A DNA stretch of 64,000 bases from Strix aluco. Taxonomy: Eukaryota; Chordata; Aves; Strigiformes; Strigidae. This document shows positions 12,699 through 27,300 of this stretch, one piece after another (within the stretch, counting starts at the first letter, position 1; every line of letters begins with the position of its first letter). The stretch spans positions 12,260,948 to 12,324,947 of the forward strand of contig NC_133948.1 in NCBI RefSeq assembly GCF_031877795.1, given 5' to 3'. The position numbers were made by a program, and so were the translations under genes. The notes under the pieces were generated by a model. The model worked only from the letters and a program-made list of their open reading frames with translations, did not search any database and had not been told where the DNA came from.

Positions 12699-15600
12699 TT
12701 CAGTGCACAGGCTTCTCATTCCCCCTCGGCAGAATTCTTCACAATAATTTGTCTTGTACCTGGAAGTCAGGGGAGTGATATTTGCTACTGAAACATCGAG
12801 GGGCTGAATTTCTTTGATCATATATTTAATAGGCATCTTGTGCAAACAGAAAGAGGTTTTTATTTCAATTACATAAACCTTCTCTGATCGCTTGGGCGGT
12901 AGTTCTGGAGTACTTAAGCCAATGCTGCCACCGAAAAGTCTTTCGTGTTTGATTTTATGTCCAGAAACATGCCAGATCAGGAATCTGAATCACTTGAGAA
13001 ACCTTCCCATTCATTCTCCATTATTATTCAAGCAGACAAATCCCCTGATCTGGTTTTCCATGTGGTTTTGCAAATGGTTGTGCTGGCACAGGATGAAGAA
13101 AGAGAATAGGCGACTGGTAAAACGTGAGAAGAAGTTGCTTTTGTAATGGCAGTGTTGGCTTGTGGTCACGTCAGACTGGCCCATGACAAGTAGGTTATAT
13201 AGAGGGTAATACTCTGTGCTGACATCAGGAGACACAGTTGGTTCCTAGTTCTGTCTTTCTCTGGGTATTCATTGAACAAAGTGAGTTGCAGATACTTATC
13301 GCTCAACACAGAGGGCAAAAAGAAGTACCAGGCTTTGCTTAAAGGACTCCTTCTGCTGGTTTACAAGGACTGTTGAGACTCTAATCAAGAAACTGCTTAT
13401 CTTCTGGTGATAAGGAAGAGCTGAAACATGAGAACCAGTGCTTGCATTAGCTGGGTGATTTTCTTGAGTGGAAGTGCAAAAGAAATAACAGAAACGGAGA
13501 AATTTAAAAAGTAAGTACGTAATAGGAAAACAAAACAGTGGGGCTAAAGAGGGGGGGGTTTATAAGAAATTCCTAAGCAGGCAGATGGCAGAGACCCTGT
13601 AGGGTGAATGTTCACAAAGATGGGTGAGCTTGGACCTGGGGCAACAGGGGAAAAGAGAGCTTGACCCACGGCTACCGATACAGAGAAAAGAGAGCTCGCA
13701 AGTGTGTCTAATGTAACGCTATTACTGTTGTTGCTGCAACTTTATGAGCTGGTTACCATCTTCTCTAGCTGGGAATGAAGGGGGTCTCTGTTCCCTTGGG
13801 AATACAGAAGTTATTCATTTTTTCCCAGAAGAAGGGAGAGTGCTGCTTGGAACGCCAGCTGTAACTGCTGTGGCGTATTTTGCATGGTTACTGTTTGGGA
13901 CGCGTGGACGTGGTGGTGTGTCGCAATGGCTGGGCATCCCTGGAATTGTTCTGTAGGTAAAGGTCTATGGAGCAGTCTGTGCCAGGCTGGAGAGCTCGCT
14001 GCTTGGATTGTTGTCTGGACAATACTTTCACTGTATAGCTGTAGGGCTGACACACAGAATATGTTATAGAACAGTGCTTGCTGTGTCTCTGTCTTGGCAT
14101 GCCTTAGCAGGCTCTGTGTTGTAAGCACTTGCCCATGAAGCTGCCAGAAATAGATGCCTAATGGCAGAGAATTTGCTAAAATTGATCTCAGCCATGTAAA
14201 GATGCAGGTTCAGAGTGAGCTCTCAAGTTGTAGAGAAGGCATTTGGGAAGTTACCTCTCACTAGCTGGCTGAGAAAAGGAGCTTAGAGAGAAAAGTAAGC
14301 CATCAGTGTGTTTGGTTTTGTAAAGTGCTTGGGTCTAATATATGGGTCTAATGTTATCGTCTGATAACTATAAATAGTTATTTGTTACTTGACTGAGTTA
14401 GCAAGAATCTGTCTGATAGCCTGATTAAATAACTTACTTCTAAAACAACGTCCTTACGTGGATGTTGAATTTCAGGTGTGGTAATGTAAGAATCCTAAAA
14501 AATGTACTTCCCTGGGAAAACCAATGGTGTCTTTGTGTTTTGAGCAATGTTCTGCATATATACTAGAGTTTAGAAATGGGTTGGTAGTTGTTCTTGTAAT
14601 GGGGCATGTAGATGAACTGCACTAAAGTAAATCCTTCAAAAGACAGCAGCCATGAGCATGGCCTTATCCAGTATTAATTTTCAGAATAAGAATGAAGGAA
14701 AGCAATCTTTTCTTCATGAATTGTTGTGTAGTAAGTATGAAGAACTGCTTCTGAAATCAGTATTTAAGTCAAGGGACAACTATGCACGTGCTTGTTACAG
14801 GCATTTTCCATGCATGTGTTTCCACTACTTGTTCTGAGATTAAATACTTAATTTTACAAAAATACCTTGTAGAAGGAGGATGGTTTCATTTTTATATGTG
14901 CAGTGGAAGGCTGGTTAAATCTGATTGCACAAAGTCTACTCCAATTTCTGAAAAACTTCATAAACGGGGGGGGGGTTGTTTTGGTTTTGGCTGATCCTAT
15001 TTGAGAAGAACATAGCACTGATGCCACGTCTGGCTGTGGGAGTATGCAAACTTCCATGCTTGAAATATGCTTATAGGAGAATCCAATTATATGTATATGG
15101 ACTCTGGACCTATAGAAGATCATTTAAATTTCAGTTAAAAATACGAATGGATTTGCAGATCACTGTCTGGCATTTTGAATAATATTAAAAACTTTGAAGT
15201 AATCTTACTTCTTGATTCTTTCTTGTGATGCTGTCATTTGCTTATTTAGTCTAGATTAATGCATTAGAAAGTGTTTATTTGGGATCAAGGGTTTTAGTCT
15301 GTGATTAGAATTTTAGGAAGCAGTTCTGTTTCCAGGTTTTGTGCAATACTTTATATAATATAGGGAAATTAGATGTTAAAAAAATGCTGGATTTTATTAT
15401 GATGAGATTCACTTTAGCATTATAAAATTATTCTTCAAGTTTGCTTGTGGGCTACTTGTGTTGGAAACTTTGGATGGAATGTGGACATGCCTGCGCCACT
15501 CGCTTGATTCCCACCGTGTGGTTACTCTTAGACTTGTCATACTGTGTGTGCTTTGCATTGCTCTTTTCCAAGTGCCTCAGGAAGAAGGAAAGTGTGAATA

Positions 15601-17239
15601 TGTCTCCTTGGCCCTGTTAGCTGGGGTATCAGTGAACACGAGTTCTCCCACACCATAATTGCAATAGCAACACTGAGTTTTTAGGATGTCCTGCTTAGAA
15701 GATCTCTGTGCGGAGAAGTCAGGAATCATCACTGCTCTGCGATGAGTTTATAATTATATTATTGCACTTTTCTTGTGCAGGATGAAAGGACTTTAATTCT
15801 TGTTTCTCCCTTGCATAGAATCGGCGGATAGCTGTCTAATCATCACTGCAGCCTATCAGTAGGGTTATGGTATATTAGATCATTGTTTAGAATGAGTTTG
15901 CATGTATACAATTTCTTTCATTGTACCAAAGCGCCCTTAGTTTTTAATACAAAACTCAATGGATTGTGCACAGGGCTGATCCATGATGCGTGTATCATCC
16001 TTATTTTATCTGTTTTATAAATCTTTCTAACATTTACAGCCTTGTTTTGACTAATGTTTAGTAATTATGATGAAATGGTATTTTAATTATCATAGCTTCC
16101 AAAGTTGCCAACGAATGATGAATTATGTAGAAAATATTGTTCATCTCAAAAGTAGTTGCCAATTTATGAAGATGTAATTTTATGAACATCAGTTAATAAA
16201 GTTTAGTGCATAACCCTGGATGTGTTTAATCCCAGTTGAAATTCCGTTCAGTCATTTTGCTTTTCTTACAAATTTGGAGTTCCTGAAGGTTCTTTTAATA
16301 GATGAATTCCACTATTTATCCTCAAATCCAAACAGGATATGGTTTCCCTTTCCCTTCACTCAGGGTTGGTGAGGGAATGGTTCTCTCTGAAATTGAAGCT
16401 AGTAACAGGTCATAAAACTAATGTGCTCATCCTTAAGCCATTTCTTCTTGGTGTCTGCTTAGCTGTAATCATTGGCTAAAAATAACATGCTATGAATGAT
16501 ACTGTATATAACCTGAACAGCATTTATATATACACTGATTGGAAGTGCTTAGTTACATATTGCACGTATTTGCAATTCAGTATATTGATCTTCATCGATG
16601 CTTTTAAGACCTCTGTACCACAGCCTGGAAACTAAAGGTCAGACGTGACTGAAATTAAAAAAAAAATACAAAGCTTAGGATCGTCTTTATGTGTGGGCCA
16701 GCTTTATGAGCAAATAAGACATCTGTTTTTCACTTTCAGTGCGGGGTAATGTTAAAGTTATTTATAGTAATTAATAAAATTAGTTTATCATTCTTTAAAA
16801 GCTTATTCGACAAGTATATAATTTCATCTCAAAGAGGCAGTCTTTTTCAGTGATGTTTAATATTGAATTTCGGTAGTAGATGGTTCACATTTGTGTTTAT
16901 ATTTTTTAAAAAGTATTTTAAAGTGTGTCTAGTGGCTTGGTAATTTTCTCTAAATTGCTTTTAAATTGGGAACGGGATGAGTGATTCTTTAACTGTCTTG
17001 TAGCTTTAGTTTTTATTTGCTTAGTGATATTTAATTTGGAGCTATCATGTAATTCAATTATCTTTGTTCCATATCCATAGTCTTGCTGAAATTAGGCTTT
17101 TTGGTTGGTTTTCAGAAATGTTTAGTTTTTGGGTGGTTGGTGGTTTGTTTTTTTTTTTTTTTGTGGCATAAGACTAATGCAGTTAACATTGGGCATTATA
17201 CTCTTCCATTACTTTAGCACAAGTTGTTGAAAAACCGTT

Positions 17240-17600
17240 GGGAGCTGTAGTGTCTCTCCTAGAGCCTCTCCTCATGCATTGTACCCCAGCCAGCATGGTG
17301 GCCCTCTGCTTGGCTTACTCTAGAGTGCCAGTGTTTGTCTTTTTTGGGGCCCCCAAAACTGTACGCAATACTAAAGATACAGCTTCACAAGGGCTAAGCA
17401 GAGGGAGTGATCATTTCTCTTGCCTTGCGAGCTGTTGTGTTCTTGTTGGTCCATTCCTCAAGGTCTCCCTTAAACGTATACTGTCCTCTAGTATATAAAT
17501 CCTGCTCTCCCCAGCTGTCGTCTGGGAACTTGCTGAGGCTGCCTCTGTCCCATTGTCCAGATTCGAAGAAGTTTCAGTGTAAACTACAGAGTAGGGTTTG
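17240..17600 (-). mobile_element. Ancient CR1 fragment
   Basis: Read on the plus strand it shows diverged complements of CR1 ORF2, such as ggcccccaaaactgtacgc, gcttcacaagggctaagcag and, further on, gggaacttgctgaggctgcc followed by tgtcccattgtccagat. These pieces are normally farther apart, so an internal deletion is likely. Boundaries are approximate. The copy is much older than the one at 4617 and lies in SPPL3 intron 1. Confidence 0.75.
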
Positions 17601-18280
17601 GTCTGTCAAGGATAGGAAAAAAAATCGGCAAATATTAATATTTATATTTCTGTGCTTTAGAGCACAAAGGTCTGCTGTATCAGGAACTAAAGTTTTTAAG
17701 TCTCCTGCTGAAATTTCTATTGGGAATCCTGTATGAAGTGGTCTGCAAGATGTAATAGGGAAGTAATTTGTGGTTTAATAAATGCATATTACAGCTTGTT
17801 GTGAGGTTTGTCTGGTTTTTTTCTTTTTTTTTTCTTTTTTTTTTTTTCCCCCGGACTAAGTGAACCTTGACTACCACATTGCAACTTAACTATTACCAGT
17901 TAAGACGTAAGAAGTCTTACAGAAACTAGGATAGTGTTATTTACATGGAAGGTTGCATTAGTTGCAATTGAAGCAATTTTAATGTGTTTGAGGGGAAAAA
18001 AAATCTGAATGTGGTGAGTTCAGAACAAGTTACCGTAGGCTTTTGAATTGTCCTTTGGTTGTTGTACAGCTTTTGCTTGCTGCAGTCTTGAATATAAAAA
18101 GATAATTTACAAGCTACGGGTTTTATATTCCTAGATGATATGAGAACTTCGGAGAGTGCTGCCGTAAAGATTTGTCATTCAATTCTCTATTTGTATTATA
18201 ATAAGAAAAAGAATTAGCAAATGGCACTGGAGAAATGGACACTTGTGATGACACACCTGCCTTCTTTTTCCCAATTCCAG

Positions 18281-18358
18281 GGCATATTCCCTTGTGGATT
18301 CCAGTCAAGTGTCTACCTTCCTGATTTCTATTCTTCTCATAGTCTACGGGAGTTTCAG
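18281..18358 (+). CDS. SPPL3: SPPL3 exon 2
   Basis: 78 nt, residues 8-34. It encodes [19 protein letters not shown] and on to VYGSF, the first membrane segment. The acceptor is ...ccaattccag and the donor gtaaga. It opens with the last base of a Trp codon (TG|G) and closes with AG of an Arg codon finished by exon 3. Confidence 0.96.
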
Positions 18359-21300
18359 GTAAGATTTTTCTTAAGACTCTGCAGAAATTTTCAAATAAAA
18401 ATATGGCAAGTGACTGAGTACAGTTTATGCCTTTTGTTTCATTGTATCTTTGTCCAACTGATGGCTAATGTAAAGGAAATATTTCTTGGTTCTGAAAAGG
18501 AAATGGAAAAGGAAGAAAAAAGTAGCTAGTTGGGGTTTCTGAAAGACATAATTGTATGTCAAGTTACATGCACATACAAGGTAACTTAAAAGTTAGTCCT
18601 TGAAGACTGTAAAGGTATATTAAAGGTATAAAGGATTGTCAAGAGGAATGTAATGTTATCAATAGTAGAATTTTATATGTAACATTTCAGTGTTGGTTGG
18701 TTCAGCATGTTCTTATTGTGATTGCAAACAAGCCTTGTAAAACAAAGATTTCCAAGTCCTAGTGCTATTTACTTGAGTGTGAGGAACAGTGTAATAGGAA
18801 AGTAGGAAACACCATCAGTGTTGAATTCCAGCAAAGTGTGTGAGAATTGTTGCAGGATAACTTTGAATCTTCAAAAATCAAATTTGTCCCATTTTAAAAG
18901 ACGCATATAGTTTAGAGAAAACATAGTTGTCCCTGTTAGACTTGCATCTTGTATTACAGTTTGTTTTATTGTAGTGGCACTGAAGGAATGAGGTTCATAC
19001 TGACATATTAAGAAAAAATAATTAATCACAGCGTGAAAGTATTATTTTTTTCAAACTTAAGTACAGCATATTTTTCATTCTGTTTCTTGAAGAACAATTT
19101 AAAAGTCTATGATAAAAGGCCACACATTCACTATGTCTCTGAACTGCTATGAGTATTCCTGAAAGAGATGATAGCCATGGTCATACGTATGATGTAAGTT
19201 GCAGCTGTTAGTTTAAGAGGTTTTAAATCACCATCATAAGTTAATAAAATCATATAATGAAAGAGCCAGTTTTTGGTAAGAGCTGTCTGTTGTTGCTAGC
19301 ACGTATTAGGTAACAGCACTGCTGATGGAATTAAAATAGAAGGCTTTAGGAAAACAAAATCTAGAGAGGATGAAAATAAAAAAGAAAGAAAAGGTTGAGT
19401 TTGTTTAATTTTTTCTTCAAGTTTTGAGTCAGTCTAACATATAGTTGAGGGACTAATTAAATTTTTAACTATTTGAATTTATGCAGTTGTGTAAGAAGGA
19501 ACTATGCATCTGGCTGCAAGAAGACATAGCATTTATTAAAATTCAATTGTGAAAACATAATGCAATATAAAACAGCAGGAGTGTTTGAACTTAAATTGCC
19601 TGCCCTTCTCAGAGCTCCTTGCTCTTAAAAATTTTCCCCTGCTGTTTGCCATTCTATTCCTATATAGACATGCTGTTTTACCATCTTGTCCTATGTTTTA
19701 CATTTAAAACTTCTCACATAACAAGGACTGCAAACTTCAGAACAATCTAACTGACTGGATGAAGTAGTGCAGTGGTGGTGGATACAGATCATTTGAGGGA
19801 ATGCCCTGTTCTAGTCCACTTCCTTTGCATGTATCCTGAAGACCCCAAGATGCAAGGTGTTACAGACCAAGATAAGGTCCCACAGTTTTAAAATTAATTT
19901 CCTAATTGATTTCCTACATGTAGTTTCTTTAGTAGATGTCTGAGCTGAAACCCACAGTTATGATGGTAACTTGGACAAATTCCCATTCTGTTTGGGCAGC
20001 AAGTAAGCTGATGCAAAAAAGCATTTTTTTTTACAGAAAATTGTATAGAGGTGTTAACAAAGGGGTCTAAGATACAGTTAAGTTATTTAAGAAATTCAAG
20101 TGTGGTAGCAAGTTGCAAAATTATGTTCATCTGGAAATTCCTAAAGTAGTAAAATAAAAACTTCTGGCAAAGTGGGTGGATTTTCTTAGAAAAGTGACTT
20201 ACTGGAAAAATGAAAGTTTCAGCTTAGGGTGCTTGTTCTCAAATGACAATAATGATGTCTTCATCTAGATTTGAGTGCTTCATCTCAAATGGAGCTGTCA
20301 TAAGAAAAAGCAAATAGCACTCCTTAGTTAACCTTCATGTTGCAGAAAGTGGGTTTTGTTTCTGATTTTCAGTCTGAAAAGAAGCAAATAGAGTTATTGT
20401 GGTATTGCTGGCAAGTGACTTAAACAGAAGTGCAGTAATAGGATCAGAAAGAATTGGGTGGGTGAGTCATTAGGATAAAATCCACGTGCGTGGTGGATCA
20501 AATCTAATGCAAGACGCTTCAGGGGAACAAAGGAAAGCCTTGGTCCACTGTCCTTACTCATACAAGCAGTGTTTGTCCAAAACTGAAACAAACAAACAAA
20601 CAAGAACTCCAAACCCCCAAGATATTCAGCATGTCTAATAGATCATGGGTGAAGTCCGCATCCAGAATGAACTACAAGTTGAGTTCCTGCTTCTCTTACT
20701 GTGGATGAACAAGCGTTTCCTTCCTACATTAGTGTTGGTTCAGGAGTTTTGGCTTCAAGCCCTTCTGAACATCTCTCCCATACACATTCTGACTGTCTCT
20801 CAGCCCTTGAACTTGATATACTTTATTACTGACTGCCGAAGGGGCAAGTATAATCTTCTAAACCGTTACAAGCTGTAAACTGGAGCATGCAAGTATATGC
20901 ATTAGTTATGTTTTTTTAGAGGTGAGCTTAGCTTGAAATGGATTGTTTTCTGTGGGTTCTTGCAAGACAACCACGTATTCTTGTCCAAGTGTTTTTCTGT
21001 GATTTAAATGTTGGGGTTACTTTGCAGGCAGAAAGCAGCTAAATCTTCTTCTATCGCATACTGTGATGGTTTAGCCCCTGCCGGGGTCTGAGACCACGCG
21101 GCCGCTGCCCCTCCCCCACAAAGGGAGTGAAATACAAAGCCCCAAGACTGAAATAAGGAAAGGTTTAATACAACAGTGCAATAGCAACACAACCAACAAC
21201 AACAATAACAATAACAGTAATAGTGATAGCAATTAACAGAGCAAAATAGCTACCAAATACAGCAGTGGGAAGCACGATGTACAAAACCACGAGTGCACCG

Positions 21301-24300
21301 CGTTCCGTGCCAGGAAAATGTGACCTGCCAGGATGTGACGTCCGCATGGTATCTGAATAACCCGGCTAGAGCTCCCCCCCACTGCTGGGGAAACTTAACC
21401 CTATCCTGGTTAAACCAGGACACATACCCAGACATGGTCTCTCATCTTATATAAAGCCAGATTTAACCCAGAATCTACCTGTTCAAGTATCTGCTTTTAA
21501 ACCAAACGAAGAAGCATGGGATGAAACTGTTGTCTTCTCTCTCTAGGCTTTGGGTACCTAAAGTACATGTGTAAATAGAAAGTAGTTCCAACGGTGTCCT
21601 TATGGTTGGCTTTACGACTTGACATTTACAGAAATCAGGATACATATTTCACAATAAAACTTAAAGAAAAAGTCTGTGGAGTTCATAAGCATCAACAGCT
21701 GCAGTGCTGGCAGGGTGGAGTCGGGGATTGGGACAGACCTCACTGAGTGCTGCAAAGGTTGTCTGCATGTGTGCGTGCACAAATGGGTGCTCATGAAATA
21801 CCTGCTGAAGGTGAGATGTTCGTATCAGAGACGTGGGACTCAGGCATTCTTATTCCATATAGGCAATGAAAACGTTTTTACGTGCACTTTCTGCTATTGT
21901 TTCCCCTGTTCTTACTCCTGCTCCAGATCTTGCATTGGAGCTTGTCGTTTAACCTCACGGCAATGTTTTAGAAGCAACTGTAGCAATGTTAGAGCACACA
22001 ACATATTTTAGGCTCGCTCTCTATAATATGCATTGAGATTTGATTGATTTAAACTGTCTCAGGTCAATGACTGATTCTGATTGTAATTTTTTATTTAGAG
22101 CAATTGAAATTGCTCCAATCCACAATTCTCATCGCCCCAGAGCTGTCAAGATGGGTGCCTGTCCTCACTAAGTAGAGGAAGAAGGAACTTCCCAATATAT
22201 TGCATCTGCAAGTGACTCTATAGATACATACTTGCTTTCCTATTTCCTCCATTGTTTCATAAGAATATTCTCCTGCAGGGTTTCCCTGAAGCATTACTGC
22301 AGTGGAAGTGATCCATAGTTGAATCTGAACTTTTATGATAGTAGTGTGCCAGCAGCTTACTCATTTCTTTGGCCTTAGTGTAACCCTACTGAGTGGTTCC
22401 CTGTGGGAGGCTGAGCTGTGCTTGCTTTGAAACACTGTGCTAGAAATCCTACCAACTTGAACTGTGAGGACCCACAGATGAAACAACTGTGTAGTTTATT
22501 GCCTGATGAACATGGTCCTGGATGAGTATTGCCTTTGGAAGCCCAGCAGAAACCAAAGGTTTCTCAGCTTGTGATTTCTTTACAGTCCAGTAGTTTTGAG
22601 TATATCTTGTTATAAAATATAATTTTTACATGTCTTGGATTATGTTTTCTTGGAGGATGGTTTAGTGATCACTTCTCTTTTTCTTTATTATGTTAGTGAT
22701 AATTTGTAGCAGAGAGAAGAGACGAATCATAAAACAGTTGGAGATTATTCAGAAGTTGTCTTGGATCAGCAGCTGTATTGCTAATTGAAAGTAATTTCCT
22801 AATTTAGGCTTACTTTTGAAGTAGGGATGTTTATAGGTAATAATATAATAATTGCTGACACTGTTGCAATGAGAGGAGAGTAGTAGATCTAATAGTTTAT
22901 TTCCAGTTTTCTTTGCTGATAGCAATCCCTTAAATTAAGAGTTGCCCGATGCCACTGGGAGAATGATGGTGTGAAGTTCTTGCTAAACTGTGCTAATTCA
23001 GAGCGGAATGAAACACTGCACTGAGAAAAGAGTTATCTTGTTTGGCTGAATCTTGGATCAAGAGGTTGTCAGCCTCCTCCTGAATTTTTATAGCTTGAGA
23101 GAAAAATTATGAGGCTACAATGCATTAGTGGGGAAAAAGGAAGTGTGAATGAAGGATAAAGGCAGCTGAAACAAGATGCAGAGCAGAGAGATCTTGAGAA
23201 GAACAAACTAAGAAGAGAAGATTAATTTGTTAGAATTTTAGTGTTCTCTGTTGCCTCTTTGTATTTTTGATAACATTTTAGTTGATGATCCATAATCTGT
23301 GTAGAAGTACTGTATGTCTGAGGTTGAAGCTTCCTCATAGTTTGCCTGAGCCCAAAAGCTGCTTTAATTTTGTACCACTGTTTGAGAGCACTTACATAAT
23401 AGAAGCAGAAGCAGCAAACCAGTTTTATACTGGAAGAGCCTTTTTCTTGTTTTTGTTTTATACAGTGAAACGGCTCAACCCCCTCTAATACACCACACCT
23501 GTCTTGATACTGTAGACCTATATGTGCTTGATTTCAGGTTTTATGACAGCAGCACAAAATTGCTTGCCTGTGCATTGCAGTAGGTAACCTATACACTAAA
23601 ATGAAATAACTTGTAAAATTGTATAGAAGATTGTGATGTATTTTTTAACTTGTCTGATAAATTAATAGAATTTGTTTACTTTGCATGGCACAATTACTGA
23701 CAGCTAAGCTAAACTTGAAAAGGAGTTTAATGCCCGTTGACCTGGTAGTTTTTTTGAAATACGTGGATGCTGCTGCAGACTTAAGTCAGGAGCTACACAG
23801 TGGAAGCTGTACAGTGCTTCTGGTGGTTCTCTGTAGCTTATTTTAATAAATATGCAGCTAAATCATGGATAACATGCATGTATTGGAATGAGAAACTATC
23901 ATGGTAAACTTGATTGCTAGCATTTTTATTAAAAACAACGTAGAATTTAACAATAGAAAATAATTGTTGGCCAAAACAGACTCTAAATGAAATTTCCCTG
24001 TTTCAGAAAGTTATGTCAAATTAGAATATAATTTAGAAGTTGCGTCAAAGTAAAGGACTGTGGCAGAAGGGGTGGAATACTGTGTTACTTTAGAACTTTT
24101 AAAGTGTGTATCAAAATGAAAAGGTGAATCGGTTACAGCTGAGCTGGGAACATAGAGGAACGTTGTCAGCTCTTATGGATTAATTAAATTGTATCAATGT
24201 GTACTGTTTATTCAGAGCTTCCTCTAGTCATCTGTTCTGCGTGTATGTAAAATATATATCTGGTTACTTTCTAGTCTTTGCTGAAACTTTTTCAATGAAG

Positions 24301-27300
24301 TAAGACCTTATGTTGGACAGACAGTTACTTACAAGCTAGTTTTGGTCATCATTCATAACAAGATTTAGAGAAAGGAAATAATACTGTTTTAAAAATGAAA
24401 CCTGATAGTTAAATTTGAATGAAAAGAGTCAAAATGAGAACTTGGAAAGAGTTCAGATTCATCAGAGAATTGAAACATTTGTTGCATTTCCACGTGTTCT
24501 ATAATTCCCAGTAATGCAGATAAATGTACCTTTGTTGCGGTTTGTTGTTAACACTTACCGGTTCAGACATTGGGGACTAGTCTCACTATTAGAACCTGTG
24601 TGGTTTGGTGCCTCATCTGAAACTGTAAGCTGTCGGTTTTTTTAGTTTTCTGGTGTGTATGGTGTTTTTTCTAATAACCAGCATTAAATGGCTTTTTCAG
24701 AGAGTGAGTGCTGTGGTAGAATGGTAACGAGCCCAAGGCTGATGAGCCTAAATAGGAGTTTGAAACTTGTCTGTTAAATTTGCTTTGTTTTCTGCAGGTC
24801 TCTTAACATGGACTTTGAGAATCAAGACAAAGAGAAAGACAATAGCAGCACAGCTGGGTCTTTTAATGGCAACAGCACCAATAACAGTAAGGGTTAGCTT
24901 TACTCCTTATCTTTCTTTTGTCACTTCAGTGTGCTGCATCTCCTTGTGCTTCATCCGTCCGTCTGTTTCACCTGTGTGCGTTGTGGATTCACCCGATACA
25001 ACAGAGCTGTTTTGTCTAGGCATTTACCATCTTGCTATGCACTAATACTGTTATCTAGTTCATGCCCATGGAAGCTAAGTTTAAAACATCAATGTAATAT
25101 TTCCATAATTCATAGAAATTGCATGCTGCATTTTTTGTCAGGTTTTACTGGAAATGGAAACAGCTTTACTTTAAAAAAAACAAACCCACCATACAGTTAT
25201 GAGAAGGGAATGTAATTTCTTTTTGTCTGGAGTTTATCACTATGACATATTAGCTAGTCTGTAAGCAGTGAGAGATCTCATGGTATGCTAACAAGTCCAT
25301 AAGGATGATTCAGCTTTATCAATAGAGAAATTGAAGTATAGAGTTCACATGGCTTTGGGCAACTCATTTATAATGGACAACAAAATATGTGTCTACACAC
25401 AATCTATTCAGAGTGGGGATTAACATGTCAGCTCCTACATGGTGATTGTCCCCTCTGTAATCTATAAATAGATTCCAGGCAGCTTGGCCATTTGAGATCC
25501 ACTGTTTTTCAGGTAAAAATATGTACATGAACTGTTAGAGTGGAATGCGTTGTACACCATGTGCTGTAAATTCACACCTGAGTTTAACTTACAGCAAGTT
25601 ATATGGCCATATTCTGAGAATAGGCTCTAGAATGAATAGATTCTGCAAGTTTAGAAGACAGGAGTGAGATATGTGAGCAGCCCTGTGCACAAACCCCTGA
25701 ATGCTAAGGTTGCTTTGCTTAAAGTAGCAAGTATAGCTTAAAAACTATGAAATAAATAACATATGTTATGTTGTATGTGTCTTCTGCTTTTTTGACTTTT
25801 TTTTAAAAAAATATATAAACTCTTGGAATTTACATAGTTGTCAGAGCACTGCTTCTGTTGACAACACTGAGCAAAGAGGTTGCTGTGCTTGGTGATTCAG
25901 CAATGAACAGTTGAGGCTTTTGGCATCTGGGAAGTAAGAGAAGACAGACTGGGGCTGGGGAATAAGCACATTAAGGGGATTAGCTGTCAAAATGATCAGA
26001 AATGAAATGAAGAACTTGGACATTTAACACTGCAGGCACTAATTCCCGTATGCCAAGGTGGTTTGTAGTATGTCATTTCTGGGTTTTTGTTTTGTTTGTT
26101 TTTTTCCCTTGGGAAGTTGAAGGGCATGTGAATAAATGCTCACTCTTAAAGCAGGAGGAACTAGGTCTAAATCACAGATTAGAACACAGGAATTTCTGTA
26201 TCTTCGCACTGTCATCACTGGACTATCTGTATTGTGCTTACCCCTTTGTACCAGACCTCAGTAACACAGAAATCCCAAATGACTGAGTTGTTCTGCTTTT
26301 TATTTTAAAATTTATTGTGCTACTTATGTTTTAGGAATAATAGATCCATGACCTGAACTAATGAATGACCATACAGTGCAAGCGTCATGTCTTCCATGCT
26401 CATTGTTCAGCTTTTCTTTTGTGAAAATGGTTAAATACTTATGACAGATACTAAGTTGTAGTGAGTGTATTTCACGTGTGTTTGAGGTTTTTTGATGTAC
26501 TCAGATACATTGGTATCTACAAGTTGTGTAGGGAACCTGTTATTTAGACAACTTGCCACTCTTCAACAGAAAAAAATAAAATAGGCACGTTCTCTCACAC
26601 ACAAACAATGTGTGTGTATATTTACTTGTATGTGCATGTATACGTGCATACATACATATGTACAGATGTTCTGCTTGATAACCTAAAAGCTTATTCTTAA
26701 AATCCTGGGACTGGTAAAACCCTGCTTCATACAGCAGTGTCTAATTATTTTGGGATAACATAGTGATGGTAAGCTGGTTTTAGATCTCATCTAGGTCTGA
26801 GTCTTGTATTAGTTTTTCATTAGAGATGTTTTGGATACCTGTTATCAAGTGACTGCTTCAGATGTTACCTGTTATTTCAATGCTCTACAAGTATAAGCAT
26901 GTCTTGTATTTTTAATTGGGCTGCTACTTACAGCTTGTTTCTCCCTCCACTCATCATCAAATGTAAATACAGCTACCAGAGGCTGGTTAAGTATTAGTAT
27001 TAGAATTTGCAGGGATAGGTGGGCTTTTCCAAGCCTGATCTTCTCAATTTTGTTAGTAATTCTAAAAACTCGTGGTAAAATATAGTAAAAAAAAGTCCTG
27101 TCCCATTATTAATATCCCTAATAGTCACACTGCATGGTTGAGGTGGGAGAAATAATCAGAGTAAAATACCTCAGCATCTCTATTGTTTAAAATTGCTTGC
27201 AGCTATTAAATGTGAGCATGAATTTTTGTTGGATTTTTAGCATAAAAGGCAAATATAGTGCATGCTGAACAGAGTTGGTAGTTTCATAAACAGGTAAACG

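Larger units (their letters stand above)
5343..17239. other. SPPL3 intron 1, middle part
   Basis: Nearly 12 kb of AT-rich intron without a recognisable exon. Notable small items are a 13-bp perfect inverted repeat at 11101-11145, an RFX-like motif at 12684-12698 and G homopolymers near 13551 and 14966. Short open frames here show no family resemblance. Confidence 0.7.

Noticed and set aside
1-18280. Search for SPPL3 exon 1 within the window
   Set aside because: No plus-strand ATG followed by coding for a short peptide ending in TG at a GT donor, in a GC-rich setting, was seen. The region is AT-rich without a CpG island, so exon 1 is taken to be upstream.
21165-21347. Open frame within the LTR (hydrophobic Ile/Val-rich)
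   Set aside because: It falls entirely inside the solo LTR over a simple ATT/GTT-rich stretch and shows no protein family resemblance.
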